The notes beneath the pieces are model-generated. The model made no database searches. It was given only the letters and a program-made list of their open reading frames with translations, and was not told the origin of the DNA. Below, one piece after another: positions 17,324 to 25,395 of a DNA stretch of 64,000 nucleotides. A program made the position numbers and the translations under genes. Position 1 is the first letter of the stretch. Each line of letters starts with the position of its first letter. The stretch is from Planctomycetota bacterium. Its GTDB lineage: Bacteria; Planctomycetota; B15-G4. The stretch is taken from the NCBI GenBank assembly GCA_020638905.1, contig JACKHP010000001.1, positions 1 through 64,000 of the forward strand, given 5' to 3'.

Positions 17324-18504
17324 GAACGCGCTCCCTGGGTCACCGAGCGGGTGCGATCGCCGTCGCGCGATTGCGACGCACGCTCGGCGCGTCGACGCTC
17401 GGAGCGCGATCCGCCGTGCGACGCCGGAGGAGGACCGGACGCGCGCTCGTCGGTCGCGGGGGCCGGCGCGCGGGCCGGCGGCGGTGCGAGGCGCGAGAGC
17501 AGCACGGCCGTCAGCAGCGCGAGCAGTCCCACCGCGCCGAGCACCCACGGGACGGCCTCCGTCGGTCCGAACACGATCAACAGGGCGACGCCGCCCAGCG
17601 TCACGGAGACGGCGTACACGCGCAGCACGACCTGACGCACGCTGAGTCCGGCGTGGCGCAGGCGCAGCGCGAAGTGGTCGGGCGAGCCCCTGAAGAACGG
17701 GATGCCCTTGCGCGCGCGGTGCCAGGCCACGAACGCGGTGTCGAAGATCGGCACCGCCAGCAGCACGACCGGCGTGGCCAGCGCGAGGCGGTTGTGGTCG
17801 GTGTACGAGACGAGCATCGAGAGCGAGCCGATCATGAAGCCGACGAACAGGCTGCCCGTGTCGCCCAGGAAGATGCGCGCCGGGTTGAAGTTGAAGCGCA
17901 GGTAGCCGAGCAGCGCGCCGGCCAGCGTGATGGCCATGAACGGCACCACGGGTGCGTCCTCGATGAGCAGCGCGATGGCGAACAGGAAGATCGCCGCGAT
18001 GAAGGCCACGCCGGACGCCAGGCCGTCCATGATGTCGATGATGTTGAAGGCGTTCGTGACGCCGGTGATCCAGAGCAGCGTGAGGCCCATGTTGGCCCAC
18101 CACGGCAGCCCGCCGATGTTCACCTGCACACCGGCCTTCCAGATCACGACCGCGGCCAGGAGCTGTCCCAGGAACTTCACGCCGGGCTTGAGGTTCGTGA
18201 GGTCGTCGTACAACCCGAGCAGCAGCACCATGAAGCCGCCGGCCAGGATGCCCATGGCCTGGTCCTTGGCGCTGGCGGGCGTCGAGAGCAGACCGAAGGC
18301 GATCACGAACCCGGACGCCACCGCGAGCCCGCCGAGGTAGGGCGTGGGCTGGGTGTGCTTCTTGAGCCGTCCGTCGGGCGCGTCGTGGATCTTGAAGTTG
18401 ATCGCGACGCGGATCGTGAGCGGGGTCACGAACAGCACGAGCGAGAGGGCCGTGAGGAAGGCCAGCCCGTACCAGACGGCGTACGTCAGGGGAGTGGGAG
18501 TCAT
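17320..18504 (-). CDS. Glycosyltransferase family 4 (WecA/MraY-type) polyprenyl-phosphate sugar-1-phosphate transferase
   Basis: A 394-residue integral membrane enzyme with about ten hydrophobic segments, expected to start a lipid-linked glycan by moving a sugar-1-phosphate from UDP-sugar to undecaprenyl phosphate. Visible active-site motifs: GLYDDLTN (Mg-binding DD), FNIIDIMDGLASG, and FLGDTGSLFVG. The motif pattern fits WecA/TagO better than MraY. The C-terminal 60 residues form an Arg/Ala/Pro-rich cytoplasmic tail (GGSRSERRRAERASQSRDG). It overlaps both neighbours by 4 nt and is the natural initiating enzyme of this operon. Confidence 0.9.
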   Translation of the reverse strand: MTPTPLTYAVWYGLAFLTALSLVLFVTPLTIRVAINFKIHDAPDGRLKKHTQPTPYLGGLAVASGFVIAFGLLSTPASAKDQAMGILAGGFMVLLLGLYDDLTNLKPGVKFLGQLLAAVVIWKAGVQVNIGGLPWWANMGLTLLWITGVTNAFNIIDIMDGLASGVAFIAAIFLFAIALLIEDAPVVPFMAITLAGALLGYLRFNFNPARIFLGDTGSLFVGFMIGSLSMLVSYTDHNRLALATPVVLLAVPIFDTAFVAWHRARKGIPFFRGSPDHFALRLRHAGLSVRQVVLRVYAVSVTLGGVALLIVFGPTEAVPWVLGAVGLLALLTAVLLSRLAPPPARAPAPATDERASGPPPASHGGSRSERRRAERASQSRDGDRTRSVTQGARS

Positions 18505-19661
18505 GGCGAGGCGGGGGGAGACGCGCGTCGGTCGGCGGACCCGGTGTGGCGTCCAGGATCGGCAGGCCGCGTCGCGCAACGATAAGCGTTCGCGACTTTT
18601 TCCGCGCCCCCCTCGATCGAGAACTCGGCCTCGACGGTGCGCCGTCCTGCCTCGCCCAGCCGGCTCCGCAGCTCGGGATCGGCCGCCAGGGCCTCGAAGG
18701 CGGCGGACCACCCGGCCGGGGTGGCGGCCAGCAGTCCGTTCTCGCCGTGCCGGACGATGTCGGCGTTCACGCCCACCGGGCTGGCCACCACCGGCACGCC
18801 CGCGGCCATGTACTGCAGGATCTTGAGCGCGCACTTGCCGCGCGTCCACGGGTCGTCGGGGAGCGGCATGACGCCGACGTCACACTGCGCGAGTTCGGCG
18901 GCCTCGCCCTCCGCGGACCACGGCCGGTGGACGAGGCGCACGCCGTCCCAGGCCGGGTCGACCTCGGGCAGGCCGCTGCTCACCACGCGCAGCTCGACCG
19001 CGCGCGAGAGGCCCGCGAGAGGCGCCGCGAGCTCGCGCAGGTAGCCGAAGTTGTACCGCAGCCCGATCCAGCCCACGCGCAACGGACCCGTGTCGGGCGT
19101 CGCGCGCCGCGCGCGCTGCAGCTCCAGCGCCGCGTCGTAGCGCGCGAGGTCGACCGTGGTGGGGATCACGTGCACCTGACGCGCGCTGCGTGCGGCGAAC
19201 TCGCGCAGGAAGCGGTTTCCCACGATCACGAGGTCGGCGCGCGCGCACAGCGCGGCCAGCTTCCTGCCGTGCGCGAAGGTGAGGAAGATCGCGTCGTCGA
19301 ACTCGAGCACGGTCGGCTTGGCGCGCGGCCACAGCATCTGCTCGACGAATGTCGGCAGGTACGGGAAGAGCTGCTGCTCGACGAGCACCAGGTCGGCGTC
19401 GGACGCGCGCGCTCCGAGCACCTGCGCCACCCGCGCTCCCAGCCGCGCTACGCTGTACCCGGCCTTCGCGAGCGTCCGCGCCAGCGGGTTGCGCCATTCG
19501 AGGATCGAGAACCACGTGGGACCGAACAGCGGACGCGTCTCGACCTCGATGCCGCGCGCGGCGAGCAGCGCGCGGTACTGCTCGATGCGGTAGCGCGTCG
19601 ACGGTCCGATGGACGACGTGCGCGTGAGCGCGACGACGGTGAGCGGTCGCGGCGCGCTCAC
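18501..19661 (-). CDS. GT-B glycosyltransferase
   Basis: A 386-residue glycosyltransferase. The N-terminal domain has TRTSSIGPSTRYRIEQYRAL and VLEFDDAIFL; the C-terminal donor domain has VGWIGLRYNFGYL and KCALKILQYMAAGVPVVAS, the sugar-nucleotide-binding stretch of GT1/GT4-like proteins. The donor and acceptor are unknown. Start GTG 19661 overlaps the upstream stop (GTGA), and its own stop overlaps the WecA-like start (ATGA). GGAG lies just upstream of the start. It is part of the envelope glycan operon. Confidence 0.85.
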   Translation of the reverse strand: MSAPRPLTVVALTRTSSIGPSTRYRIEQYRALLAARGIEVETRPLFGPTWFSILEWRNPLARTLAKAGYSVARLGARVAQVLGARASDADLVLVEQQLFPYLPTFVEQMLWPRAKPTVLEFDDAIFLTFAHGRKLAALCARADLVIVGNRFLREFAARSARQVHVIPTTVDLARYDAALELQRARRATPDTGPLRVGWIGLRYNFGYLRELAAPLAGLSRAVELRVVSSGLPEVDPAWDGVRLVHRPWSAEGEAAELAQCDVGVMPLPDDPWTRGKCALKILQYMAAGVPVVASPVGVNADIVRHGENGLLAATPAGWSAAFEALAADPELRSRLGEAGRRTVEAEFSIEGGAEKVANAYRCATRPADPGRHTGSADRRASPPASP

Positions 19662-20938
19662 GTCGGCCGCTCCGTGCGCGGTGCCGGGCGCGCCTGCGGG
19701 GCGGGCGGGACGTCGTGCGCGCCGAGCGTCCCGGTCTCGCGCAGGGCGGCCTCGGCGGCGCGCTCGAACGCGTCGAGGTGCGCGTCCCACGTGAGATGGC
19801 GCTCGGCGTGCGTGCGCGCGGCGGACGCGGCCCGCGCACGCTCCGCGTCGTCGCCGAGCAACGCACCGAGCGCTTCGGCCAGGGCGTGTGCGTCGCCCGC
19901 GGGGACGAGCCGCGCTCCCGGCACGTCGGCCAGCACCTCGGTGCTGGCGCCGGCCTCGGTGGCGACGACCGGCAGGCCCGACGCGAGGGCTTCGGCGGTC
20001 ACCATGCCGAAGCCCTCGAGCGAGCGCGTGGGCAGGACGAACACGTCGGCAGCGCGGTACAGGTCGGGCAGCGCGTCGTCGGGGACGCGGCCGAGGAAGC
20101 GAACGCGCTCGCCCAGTCCGAGCGCGGCGGCCTGGGCGCGCAGTGCGTCCTCGGCCTCGCCCGTGCCGGCGACGGCCAGCCGATGGACGCATCCCGCGCG
20201 CAGCAGCGCCGCGCTGGCCTCGAGCAGGTCGGGCACGCCCATGCGCGGGACGAGCCGACGCACCGTGAGCAGCAGCGGTTCGTCGCCGTCCGGGAGTCCG
20301 AGCTCGGCACGTCGCGCGCCGTCGACGGCTCCCGGACGGAGGCGCGCGAGGTCGACGCCGGCCGGTGCGATCGTCGTGCGCGCGCCCGCACCGGGGACGA
20401 GGTCCTCGACCTGCGCGAGCGAGAAGCGCGAGAGCACGAGCAGCCGCTGGCAGCGCCGCACGAGCATGCGGTCGACGCGGCGCAGCGCGCCCGCCACCGC
20501 GCGTGCCCGCAACGGGACGGCGCCGCGTTCGCGTCCCTCGCGGAAGCGCGCCAGGTACTCGAGGTGGTACGGCGCGTAGAAGCTCAGCACGCGCGCCTTC
20601 GGGACGGGCACGCCGCGCACGAGCGCCGCGGCGCCCGAGAGCGGCTGGTGCAGCGAGAGCACGTCGCAGTCGGCGGCGACCCCGGTGCGCAGCGCGGCGC
20701 GCACGCCGCTCCACACCGAGCGGTAGAAGCGGAGGCTGCCGCGCCCGGTCTGCATCGGGAAGCGCAGGATCTCGAGCCCTTCGCGGGACTCGCGCTCCGG
20801 CGTGCCGGCGACGCGGCCCGTGAGCAGGCGCACGGCGTGCCCGCGGGCCGCGAGGCGGCGGGCGACCTCGGCGACGACGCGTTCGGCGCCGCCGAAGTGG
20901 TCGGGATGCGCGAACGTCGTGAGCACGCAGACCCTCAC
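19658..20938 (-). CDS. GT4-family glycosyltransferase
   Basis: A 426-residue GT-B enzyme. It opens with VCVLTTFAHPDHFGGAERVV, the usual acceptor-domain start of GT4 proteins. The donor domain contains VRRLVPRMGVPDLLEA, VAGTGEAEDALR, LGRVPDDALPDLYRAADVF and LEGFGMVTAEALASG, with an intact E-x7-E motif. The C-terminal 25 residues are Pro/Arg-rich and probably disordered. It is coupled to both neighbours by GTGA overlaps. It likely adds one residue of the repeat unit started by the WecA-like enzyme. Confidence 0.9.
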   Translation of the reverse strand: MRVCVLTTFAHPDHFGGAERVVAEVARRLAARGHAVRLLTGRVAGTPERESREGLEILRFPMQTGRGSLRFYRSVWSGVRAALRTGVAADCDVLSLHQPLSGAAALVRGVPVPKARVLSFYAPYHLEYLARFREGRERGAVPLRARAVAGALRRVDRMLVRRCQRLLVLSRFSLAQVEDLVPGAGARTTIAPAGVDLARLRPGAVDGARRAELGLPDGDEPLLLTVRRLVPRMGVPDLLEASAALLRAGCVHRLAVAGTGEAEDALRAQAAALGLGERVRFLGRVPDDALPDLYRAADVFVLPTRSLEGFGMVTAEALASGLPVVATEAGASTEVLADVPGARLVPAGDAHALAEALGALLGDDAERARAASAARTHAERHLTWDAHLDAFERAAEAALRETGTLGAHDVPPAPQARPAPRTERPT

Positions 20939-21978
20939 CGCGCGCCGTCCCCGGAGAGCGGGGCGCGCCGACGCGCGGCGTCGGACGGCAGCAGGTCGCG
21001 TCCGCCGACGCCGGCCGCGCGCATCGCGGCGCGGTTGCGGTCGCCGTCGCGCAGCAGCGCCGCGACGCGCTCGGCCGCGCGGCGTCCGCTCCCGCTGCGC
21101 GTGAGGCGTCGGCGTGCGAGCAGCGCACCGGGCGACAGGGCCGCACCGCACAGCAGGCCCCAGGCGGCGCTGAACGGACGTCCGCGCAGGGCGTAGAGCG
21201 CGGCGGCGCGCAGCGGTGCGAGCAGCAGCGCGAGGGGATGGCGCAGCAGCAGACGTCCGGGCAGCGCGCCGATCAGGCACGGCCAGTGGTTGCGCAGCAT
21301 GTAGAAGACGTTCGTGCGCGACCAGCGTCCGACGCTGGCGCTGCCCTCGTGCAGCACGCGCGCCGACGGGCACGTGCGGCACGGGTAGCCGGCGCGGTCG
21401 AGGCGCAGCGCGACGTCCACATCCTCCCAGTAGAGGAAGAAGCGCGGGGAGAAGTTGCCCGCGCGCTCGAGCGCCTTGCGACGCCAGAGGGCGGCGCCGC
21501 CGAGCGGCCCGAGCACCGTGACGGGATGGTCGTCGAGGTCGCTCACGGGGCGTCCGTGGTCGAGGTTGATCGCCGAGAGTGCCGAGGTGAGTCCGATGCC
21601 GGTGGCGTCGAGGCGCGTGGGGTCGGCCGCCGAGAGCACGCGCAGCGCGAGCGAGCCGGCGAGGTGGTCGGCCTCGAGCGCCGCGACCGCGGCCCGCAGG
21701 CAGTCGGGCAGCAGGACGGTGTCGGGGTTCAGGGTGAGCACGAACGGCTCGTCGGTGATCGAGAGCCCGGCCAGCAGGGCGGCCGCGAAGCCGTCGTTCG
21801 TGCCGCGGCGCAGCAGCCGCACCGAGGGCGGCAGCCCCTCGAGCGAGTCGTCGCGCGAGGCGTTGTCGACCACGAGCACCGTGCGCGGGGGCGGGTCCTG
21901 AGCCAGGACGGACGCCACGCAGCGCCGCAGCAGGTCGCCGCTCTCGTAGTTCACGAGGATCACCGCCGTGGGCGTCAT
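20935..21978 (-). CDS. GT2-family glycosyltransferase (rhamnosyltransferase-like)
   Basis: A 347-residue GT-A enzyme and first gene of the operon. VILVNYESGDLLRRCVASVL begins the nucleotide-binding fold, with VVDNASRDDS, a D-x-D-like LNPDTVLL, and the acceptor-loop motif FFLYWEDVDVALRLDRAG, typical of rhamnosyltransferases. The C-terminal 110 residues contain hydrophobic and Arg-rich stretches (LLLRHPLALLLAPLRAAALYAL) that may sit on the membrane. The start ATG 21978 lies only 7 nt after TACACT, so the message may be leaderless. I see no ribosome binding site. Confidence 0.88.
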   Translation of the reverse strand: MTPTAVILVNYESGDLLRRCVASVLAQDPPPRTVLVVDNASRDDSLEGLPPSVRLLRRGTNDGFAAALLAGLSITDEPFVLTLNPDTVLLPDCLRAAVAALEADHLAGSLALRVLSAADPTRLDATGIGLTSALSAINLDHGRPVSDLDDHPVTVLGPLGGAALWRRKALERAGNFSPRFFLYWEDVDVALRLDRAGYPCRTCPSARVLHEGSASVGRWSRTNVFYMLRNHWPCLIGALPGRLLLRHPLALLLAPLRAAALYALRGRPFSAAWGLLCGAALSPGALLARRRLTRSGSGRRAAERVAALLRDGDRNRAAMRAAGVGGRDLLPSDAARRRAPLSGDGAR

Positions 21979-21985
21979 CGGGTCG

Positions 21986-21991
21986 AGTGTA
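21986..21991 (-). promoter_or_regulatory. TACACT, candidate -10 element of the polysaccharide operon
   Basis: Only seven nucleotides (21979-21985) separate this hexamer from the ATG at 21978, too little for a leader with a ribosome binding site. This is the classic geometry of a leaderless promoter. Confidence 0.45.
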
Positions 21992-22059
21992 GCGCCCGGC
22001 CTCCCCTTTCCCCGGCGGCGATGTCACCATGGACGGCGACGACGACGGAGGACCAGCCG

Positions 22060-22713
22060 ATGATCCGCACGCAGCCAGGCCGGGCGCTCGGACCCGCTCC
22101 GAGGCGGACGGCCGCCGTCCGGTCGGTGCGCATCGCGGCGTCGTTGCTCGTCGCCGCGCTCGCGTTGCTGCCGTCCACCGCCTGCGTCTCGTCGGCCGGG
22201 CCGCGCGACACCGGGGGCTGGCTGGCCGCTCGCGGCGCCGACCTCATGGACGTGGTCGGCGTGCGCCTCGCGTTCGGCACCGGCCTCGGCGTCTACGCGC
22301 GCATCACGCGCTTCCTTCAGTTCGGCTTCATGATGCGAGGTCCCGAAGAGCAGGACCTGCCCCGTCCCCAGGAATCGGGCGTGCGTGGGGTGCCGTGCCT
22401 CATGGTCGGCACCATCGGCCGCTACGGCGGCTTGTGGACCGAGAACACGCGCGAGTTCATGTTGCCCGGCTGGTCGAGTCGCGACACCGACCTGTTCGCG
22501 GTGAACCGGCAGGTCATCGCCGGATACGTCGGACAGCACGGGCGCGAGGACCTCTGGCAGTACTCGGTGGGCGTCGGCGCACACCTCGTGCTGTTCGGCG
22601 TCGAGGTCGAGGTGCGGCCCTTCCAGGTGTTCGACTTCTTGTCGGGACTGGTGGGCTACGACCCCTCGTCCGACGACGTCCCGGTGCTGGCCGACGAGTC
22701 GTCCGAGAGCTGA
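22060..22713 (+). CDS. Lipoprotein of unknown function
   Basis: A 217-residue protein with a type II signal peptide: an Arg-rich start, hydrophobic IAASLLVAALALLPS and lipobox PSTAC near residue 34. The mature part (DLMDVVGVRLAFGTGLGVYARITRFLQFGFM) looks beta-rich and glycine-spaced, like a small outer-membrane-associated domain. I recognise no named family. Start ATG 22060 has GACGGAGGACC upstream. It is divergent from the polysaccharide operon, and its last 58 nt overlap the 3' end of the convergent TMTC-like gene. Confidence 0.65.
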   Translation: MIRTQPGRALGPAPRRTAAVRSVRIAASLLVAALALLPSTACVSSAGPRDTGGWLAARGADLMDVVGVRLAFGTGLGVYARITRFLQFGFMMRGPEEQDLPRPQESGVRGVPCLMVGTIGRYGGLWTENTREFMLPGWSSRDTDLFAVNRQVIAGYVGQHGREDLWQYSVGVGAHLVLFGVEVEVRPFQVFDFLSGLVGYDPSSDDVPVLADESSES

Positions 22714-24287
22714 CGCAACAGGTCGTCGACGGCGGCCGATCGCGCCGGATCGAGGTCGCTGCGCCCGGACAGGGGGGCCAGCAGTGCGCGGGCCTCGTCG
22801 GGGGCGACGATCTGCGGCGCGAGCAGCGCGATGCCGGCCAGGTCGAGGCGCGCCTCGATCAATCCGGGCTCGAGTGCGAGCGCCGCCCGGTCGTGCCGGG
22901 CCGCTCGTCCCGGCTGGGGGGGATCGCCCGTGTGCGCGACCAGGGCGTGCTGCCCGAGCAGCAGGTGCGCCCACGGTGCGTAGGCGTGATGTGGGTCGAG
23001 CTCGAGCGACGCCTCGAGTTCGTCGATGGCGCCGGGACGGTCGACGTCCTCCGTCAGGTCGCGGCCGCCGGCGCGCTCGAGGGCCAGGCCGAGGTTGTAG
23101 CGGGCCAGGGTCACTCGCGGTGCGACGCTCGCGGCCTGCGTCCAGAGCGAGACCTCGTCGTGGAACACCGCGCACGCCGCGCGACTGGCGGGCACCGCGG
23201 CCGCGAGCAGCAAGGCTGCGGTCGCCAGGCTGGGGCCGAGGCCGCGCCCCGAGGAGACCTCGCGGCGTCCCCAGGACCCCAGCAGGGCCCCGACCGCCAG
23301 GCAGAAGGGCACCGAGGGCAGGTACAGGAAGCGCTCGGCGAACGGTTCGCCGATGGGCACGAGGTGCAGCACCGTCACGAGTGCCACGGGTACCAACAGC
23401 AGGCCGGCCGCCGCGGGCCGACAGCGGCGCCAGAGCACGGCCACGGCCACCACCGCCAGCCCCAGCACGGCAAGATCGACTCCGGCGAGCTGGAGCAGCT
23501 CGTCACGCTGGTACTCGATGCGCAGGCCGAGCGGCAGCACGAGCAACTCCAGCGCGCGCGACAGCACGGCCAGGGCGACGGTGAGGCGAGCTTGCAAGGG
23601 AAGGTCGAGGTACGGACCGTGGACCGGCAGCGCGCCGGGGAGGACGGCCAGGCGCAGCGCGAAGGCCCCGAGCACCGCGCCGGCGAGCAGCAGGAGACGC
23701 TTCCCGTCGACTCGGCGGCGCACGAACAGCAGGTCGCCCAGGACGAGCAGCGCCGGCGCCGCGACGGCGTTCTCCTTGGCGAGCACTGCGAGGCCGGCCA
23801 GGACGGCGGCGCCGAGCGCGCCGAGGATCCCTGGACGCAGGTGCAGGCGCCATGCGGCCAGCACGAGCACCGCGGCCAGCAACTCGGCGCGTCCCGTGAC
23901 CCAGGCCACGGCTTCCGCGTGTGCCGGGTGGACGGCGAACAGCAGCGCGGCCAGCAGGCCGGCGCTGCGCGGCAGGCCCAGATCGGCTGCCAGCCCGAGC
24001 AGCAGCAGTGCGGCCAGGACGTGCAGCAGGACGTTGCCCGCGCGGAGGGGCCCCGGATCGTCGGGACCGGCGTATTGCACCCGCCAGGAGAGCACGGTGA
24101 GCGGCCGGTACAGCCCCTGGGAGGGGTCTCCGAGCGGCGTCGTGAGCGGAGAGGCCTCGCCGGAGACGGCCGGGTTGTCGACCAGGTAGTGCTGGTCGTC
24201 GTACAGGAAGTCACCCTGCAGGGCCGGCCAAGTGGCCGCCAGCGCGGCGATCAGGACCAGAAGGGGGGGCAGCAGTCGGCGGAGCAT
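22656..24287 (-). CDS. TMTC-like polytopic glycosyltransferase with TPR tail
   Basis: A 543-residue membrane protein with about ten hydrophobic segments over residues 1-370, followed by a soluble helical, TPR-like C-terminus (ARYNLGLALERAGG, AIDELEASLELDPHHAYAP). Motifs FLYDDQHYLVDNPAV, YRPLTVLSW, HPAHAEAVAWVTGRAELL and LAKENAV are those of TMTC/DUF1736 GT-C enzymes, which use a polyprenyl-phosphate sugar to glycosylate proteins outside the cytoplasm. The acidic pair in the first loop (DD) is the likely catalytic site. The target is unknown; the neighbouring lipoprotein is a candidate only by position. Confidence 0.8.
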   Translation of the reverse strand: MLRRLLPPLLVLIAALAATWPALQGDFLYDDQHYLVDNPAVSGEASPLTTPLGDPSQGLYRPLTVLSWRVQYAGPDDPGPLRAGNVLLHVLAALLLLGLAADLGLPRSAGLLAALLFAVHPAHAEAVAWVTGRAELLAAVLVLAAWRLHLRPGILGALGAAVLAGLAVLAKENAVAAPALLVLGDLLFVRRRVDGKRLLLLAGAVLGAFALRLAVLPGALPVHGPYLDLPLQARLTVALAVLSRALELLVLPLGLRIEYQRDELLQLAGVDLAVLGLAVVAVAVLWRRCRPAAAGLLLVPVALVTVLHLVPIGEPFAERFLYLPSVPFCLAVGALLGSWGRREVSSGRGLGPSLATAALLLAAAVPASRAACAVFHDEVSLWTQAASVAPRVTLARYNLGLALERAGGRDLTEDVDRPGAIDELEASLELDPHHAYAPWAHLLLGQHALVAHTGDPPQPGRAARHDRAALALEPGLIEARLDLAGIALLAPQIVAPDEARALLAPLSGRSDLDPARSAAVDDLLRQLSDDSSASTGTSSDEGS

Positions 24288-24311
24288 GGCGGTCGGACGG
24301 GGCGGCGTTGC

Positions 24312-24317
24312 AGTCTA
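24312..24317 (-). promoter_or_regulatory. TAGACT, candidate -10 element of the TMTC-like gene
   Basis: Twenty-four nucleotides upstream of the ATG at 24287, in a 104-nt divergent gap. Confidence 0.4.
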
Positions 24318-24391
24318 TGACCCAGGAGGCGCGTCTCGGGGACTCGATCCGACGCAAGTTTCCGAGACATCGAGACGATACTCACCGAGAT

Positions 24392-24856
24392 ATGGCGACC
24401 AGCGATCACACATCAGAGGCCGAGGCCGGCGAGCGTCGCCGGGGCCCCGACCGGCGCATGCGCGCCACTCCCATGCTCTCCCGCTACACGTTCTTCGGCG
24501 GGCGCCGCCGGGGAGGGCGACGGGACGGCGAGGTCGAGAACGTCTACGTCGACGTCTACAGCCCGCAGCTCGTGGGTCTGTTGCTCGTGTTCTTCGGGCT
24601 GACGGTGATCGACTCGGTCTCGACCCTCGTGTACCTGGGCAAGGGCGGCCAGGAACTCAACCCGATCGCCCAGTGGATGATCGACCAGGGTTCGGTCTTC
24701 TTCGTCGTCGCCAAGGGCCTGCTCTCGGGCCTGTGCCTGCTGTTCGTCATGCTGCACAAGAACTTCAGGCCGGCGCGCACGGCCCTTGCCATCGGGTTCA
24801 CCTTCTACTTCGCGCTGGGGCTCTATCACCTGGTGCTCCAGATCCAGGCCTTCTGA
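24392..24856 (+). CDS. DUF5658 membrane protein
   Basis: A 154-residue protein. The first 65 residues are basic and probably cytoplasmic (GERRRGPDRRMRATPMLSRY, FFGGRRRGGRRDG). The rest has three membrane helices matching DUF5658: LLLVFFGLTVIDSVSTLVYL, then NPIAQWMIDQGSVFFVVAKG and a final segment to the C-terminus. The conserved D-S-V-S-T and E-x-N-P-x-A of the family are present. Function is unknown. I chose ATG 24392 over upstream in-frame starts because it begins with a normal soluble tail. Confidence 0.75.
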   Translation: MATSDHTSEAEAGERRRGPDRRMRATPMLSRYTFFGGRRRGGRRDGEVENVYVDVYSPQLVGLLLVFFGLTVIDSVSTLVYLGKGGQELNPIAQWMIDQGSVFFVVAKGLLSGLCLLFVMLHKNFRPARTALAIGFTFYFALGLYHLVLQIQAF

Positions 24857-25395
24857 GGACGGCCCTGGTTCCGCCGCGTTTCGCGGCCCGAGGGAGCGGC
24901 AGCCCGGATCGTAGGACGAGCTGACCTCTGAGTCCGATGTGGCTGCTGGGGTCGTCGGTCGGCTGCTGCGCCTGTGACACGTCGATGACCCGCCGCCGCG
25001 TCCGGTGGGGACGGTGCACCTCGTGCGTCCTCTCCGGACATGGGCACGCGCGACACCCGACGAGTCGGACCGCTGGCGCGGCAGACCGCGTTCGGCGCTC
25101 GTTCGTCGCAACTCGGTGCAGGAACGCGCGTTCGTCGCCGTCCAACGGTCGCTCACGAGGTTGACGGAGCCGTCATGGGCCGCCAGCCGGGCGAATGCGC
25201 TTCGCACGGTGGCGACATCCACGGGCCGCTCCCCGACGAATCCCCTCCCGAGAAAGCCCGGCCGGGGTTTTCCGACATCCCGCCCGTTCCGGTCGCGACA
25301 TCTGGCGCATCGAAGTCGCCCATCGAGACGGGCAAGCACCGCACGAATCCCGACGTATGCCTCCTGCATCGCCCGGCGCGATCGGAAGGAACCCC
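24857..25395. other. 539-nt intergenic region upstream of the sigma-factor gene
   Basis: No convincing gene. A small GCCGCG/CGCGGC hairpin (24873-24887) follows the DUF5658 stop. A near-palindrome (about 25252-25272, AAAGCCCGG against CCGGGGTTT) lies upstream of the sigma gene. An ORF from 25040 ends at 25399 as ATGA over the sigma start, but its third-position GC is only about that of non-coding DNA. A long leader or complex promoter for the sigma gene is the likeliest content. Confidence 0.4.
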
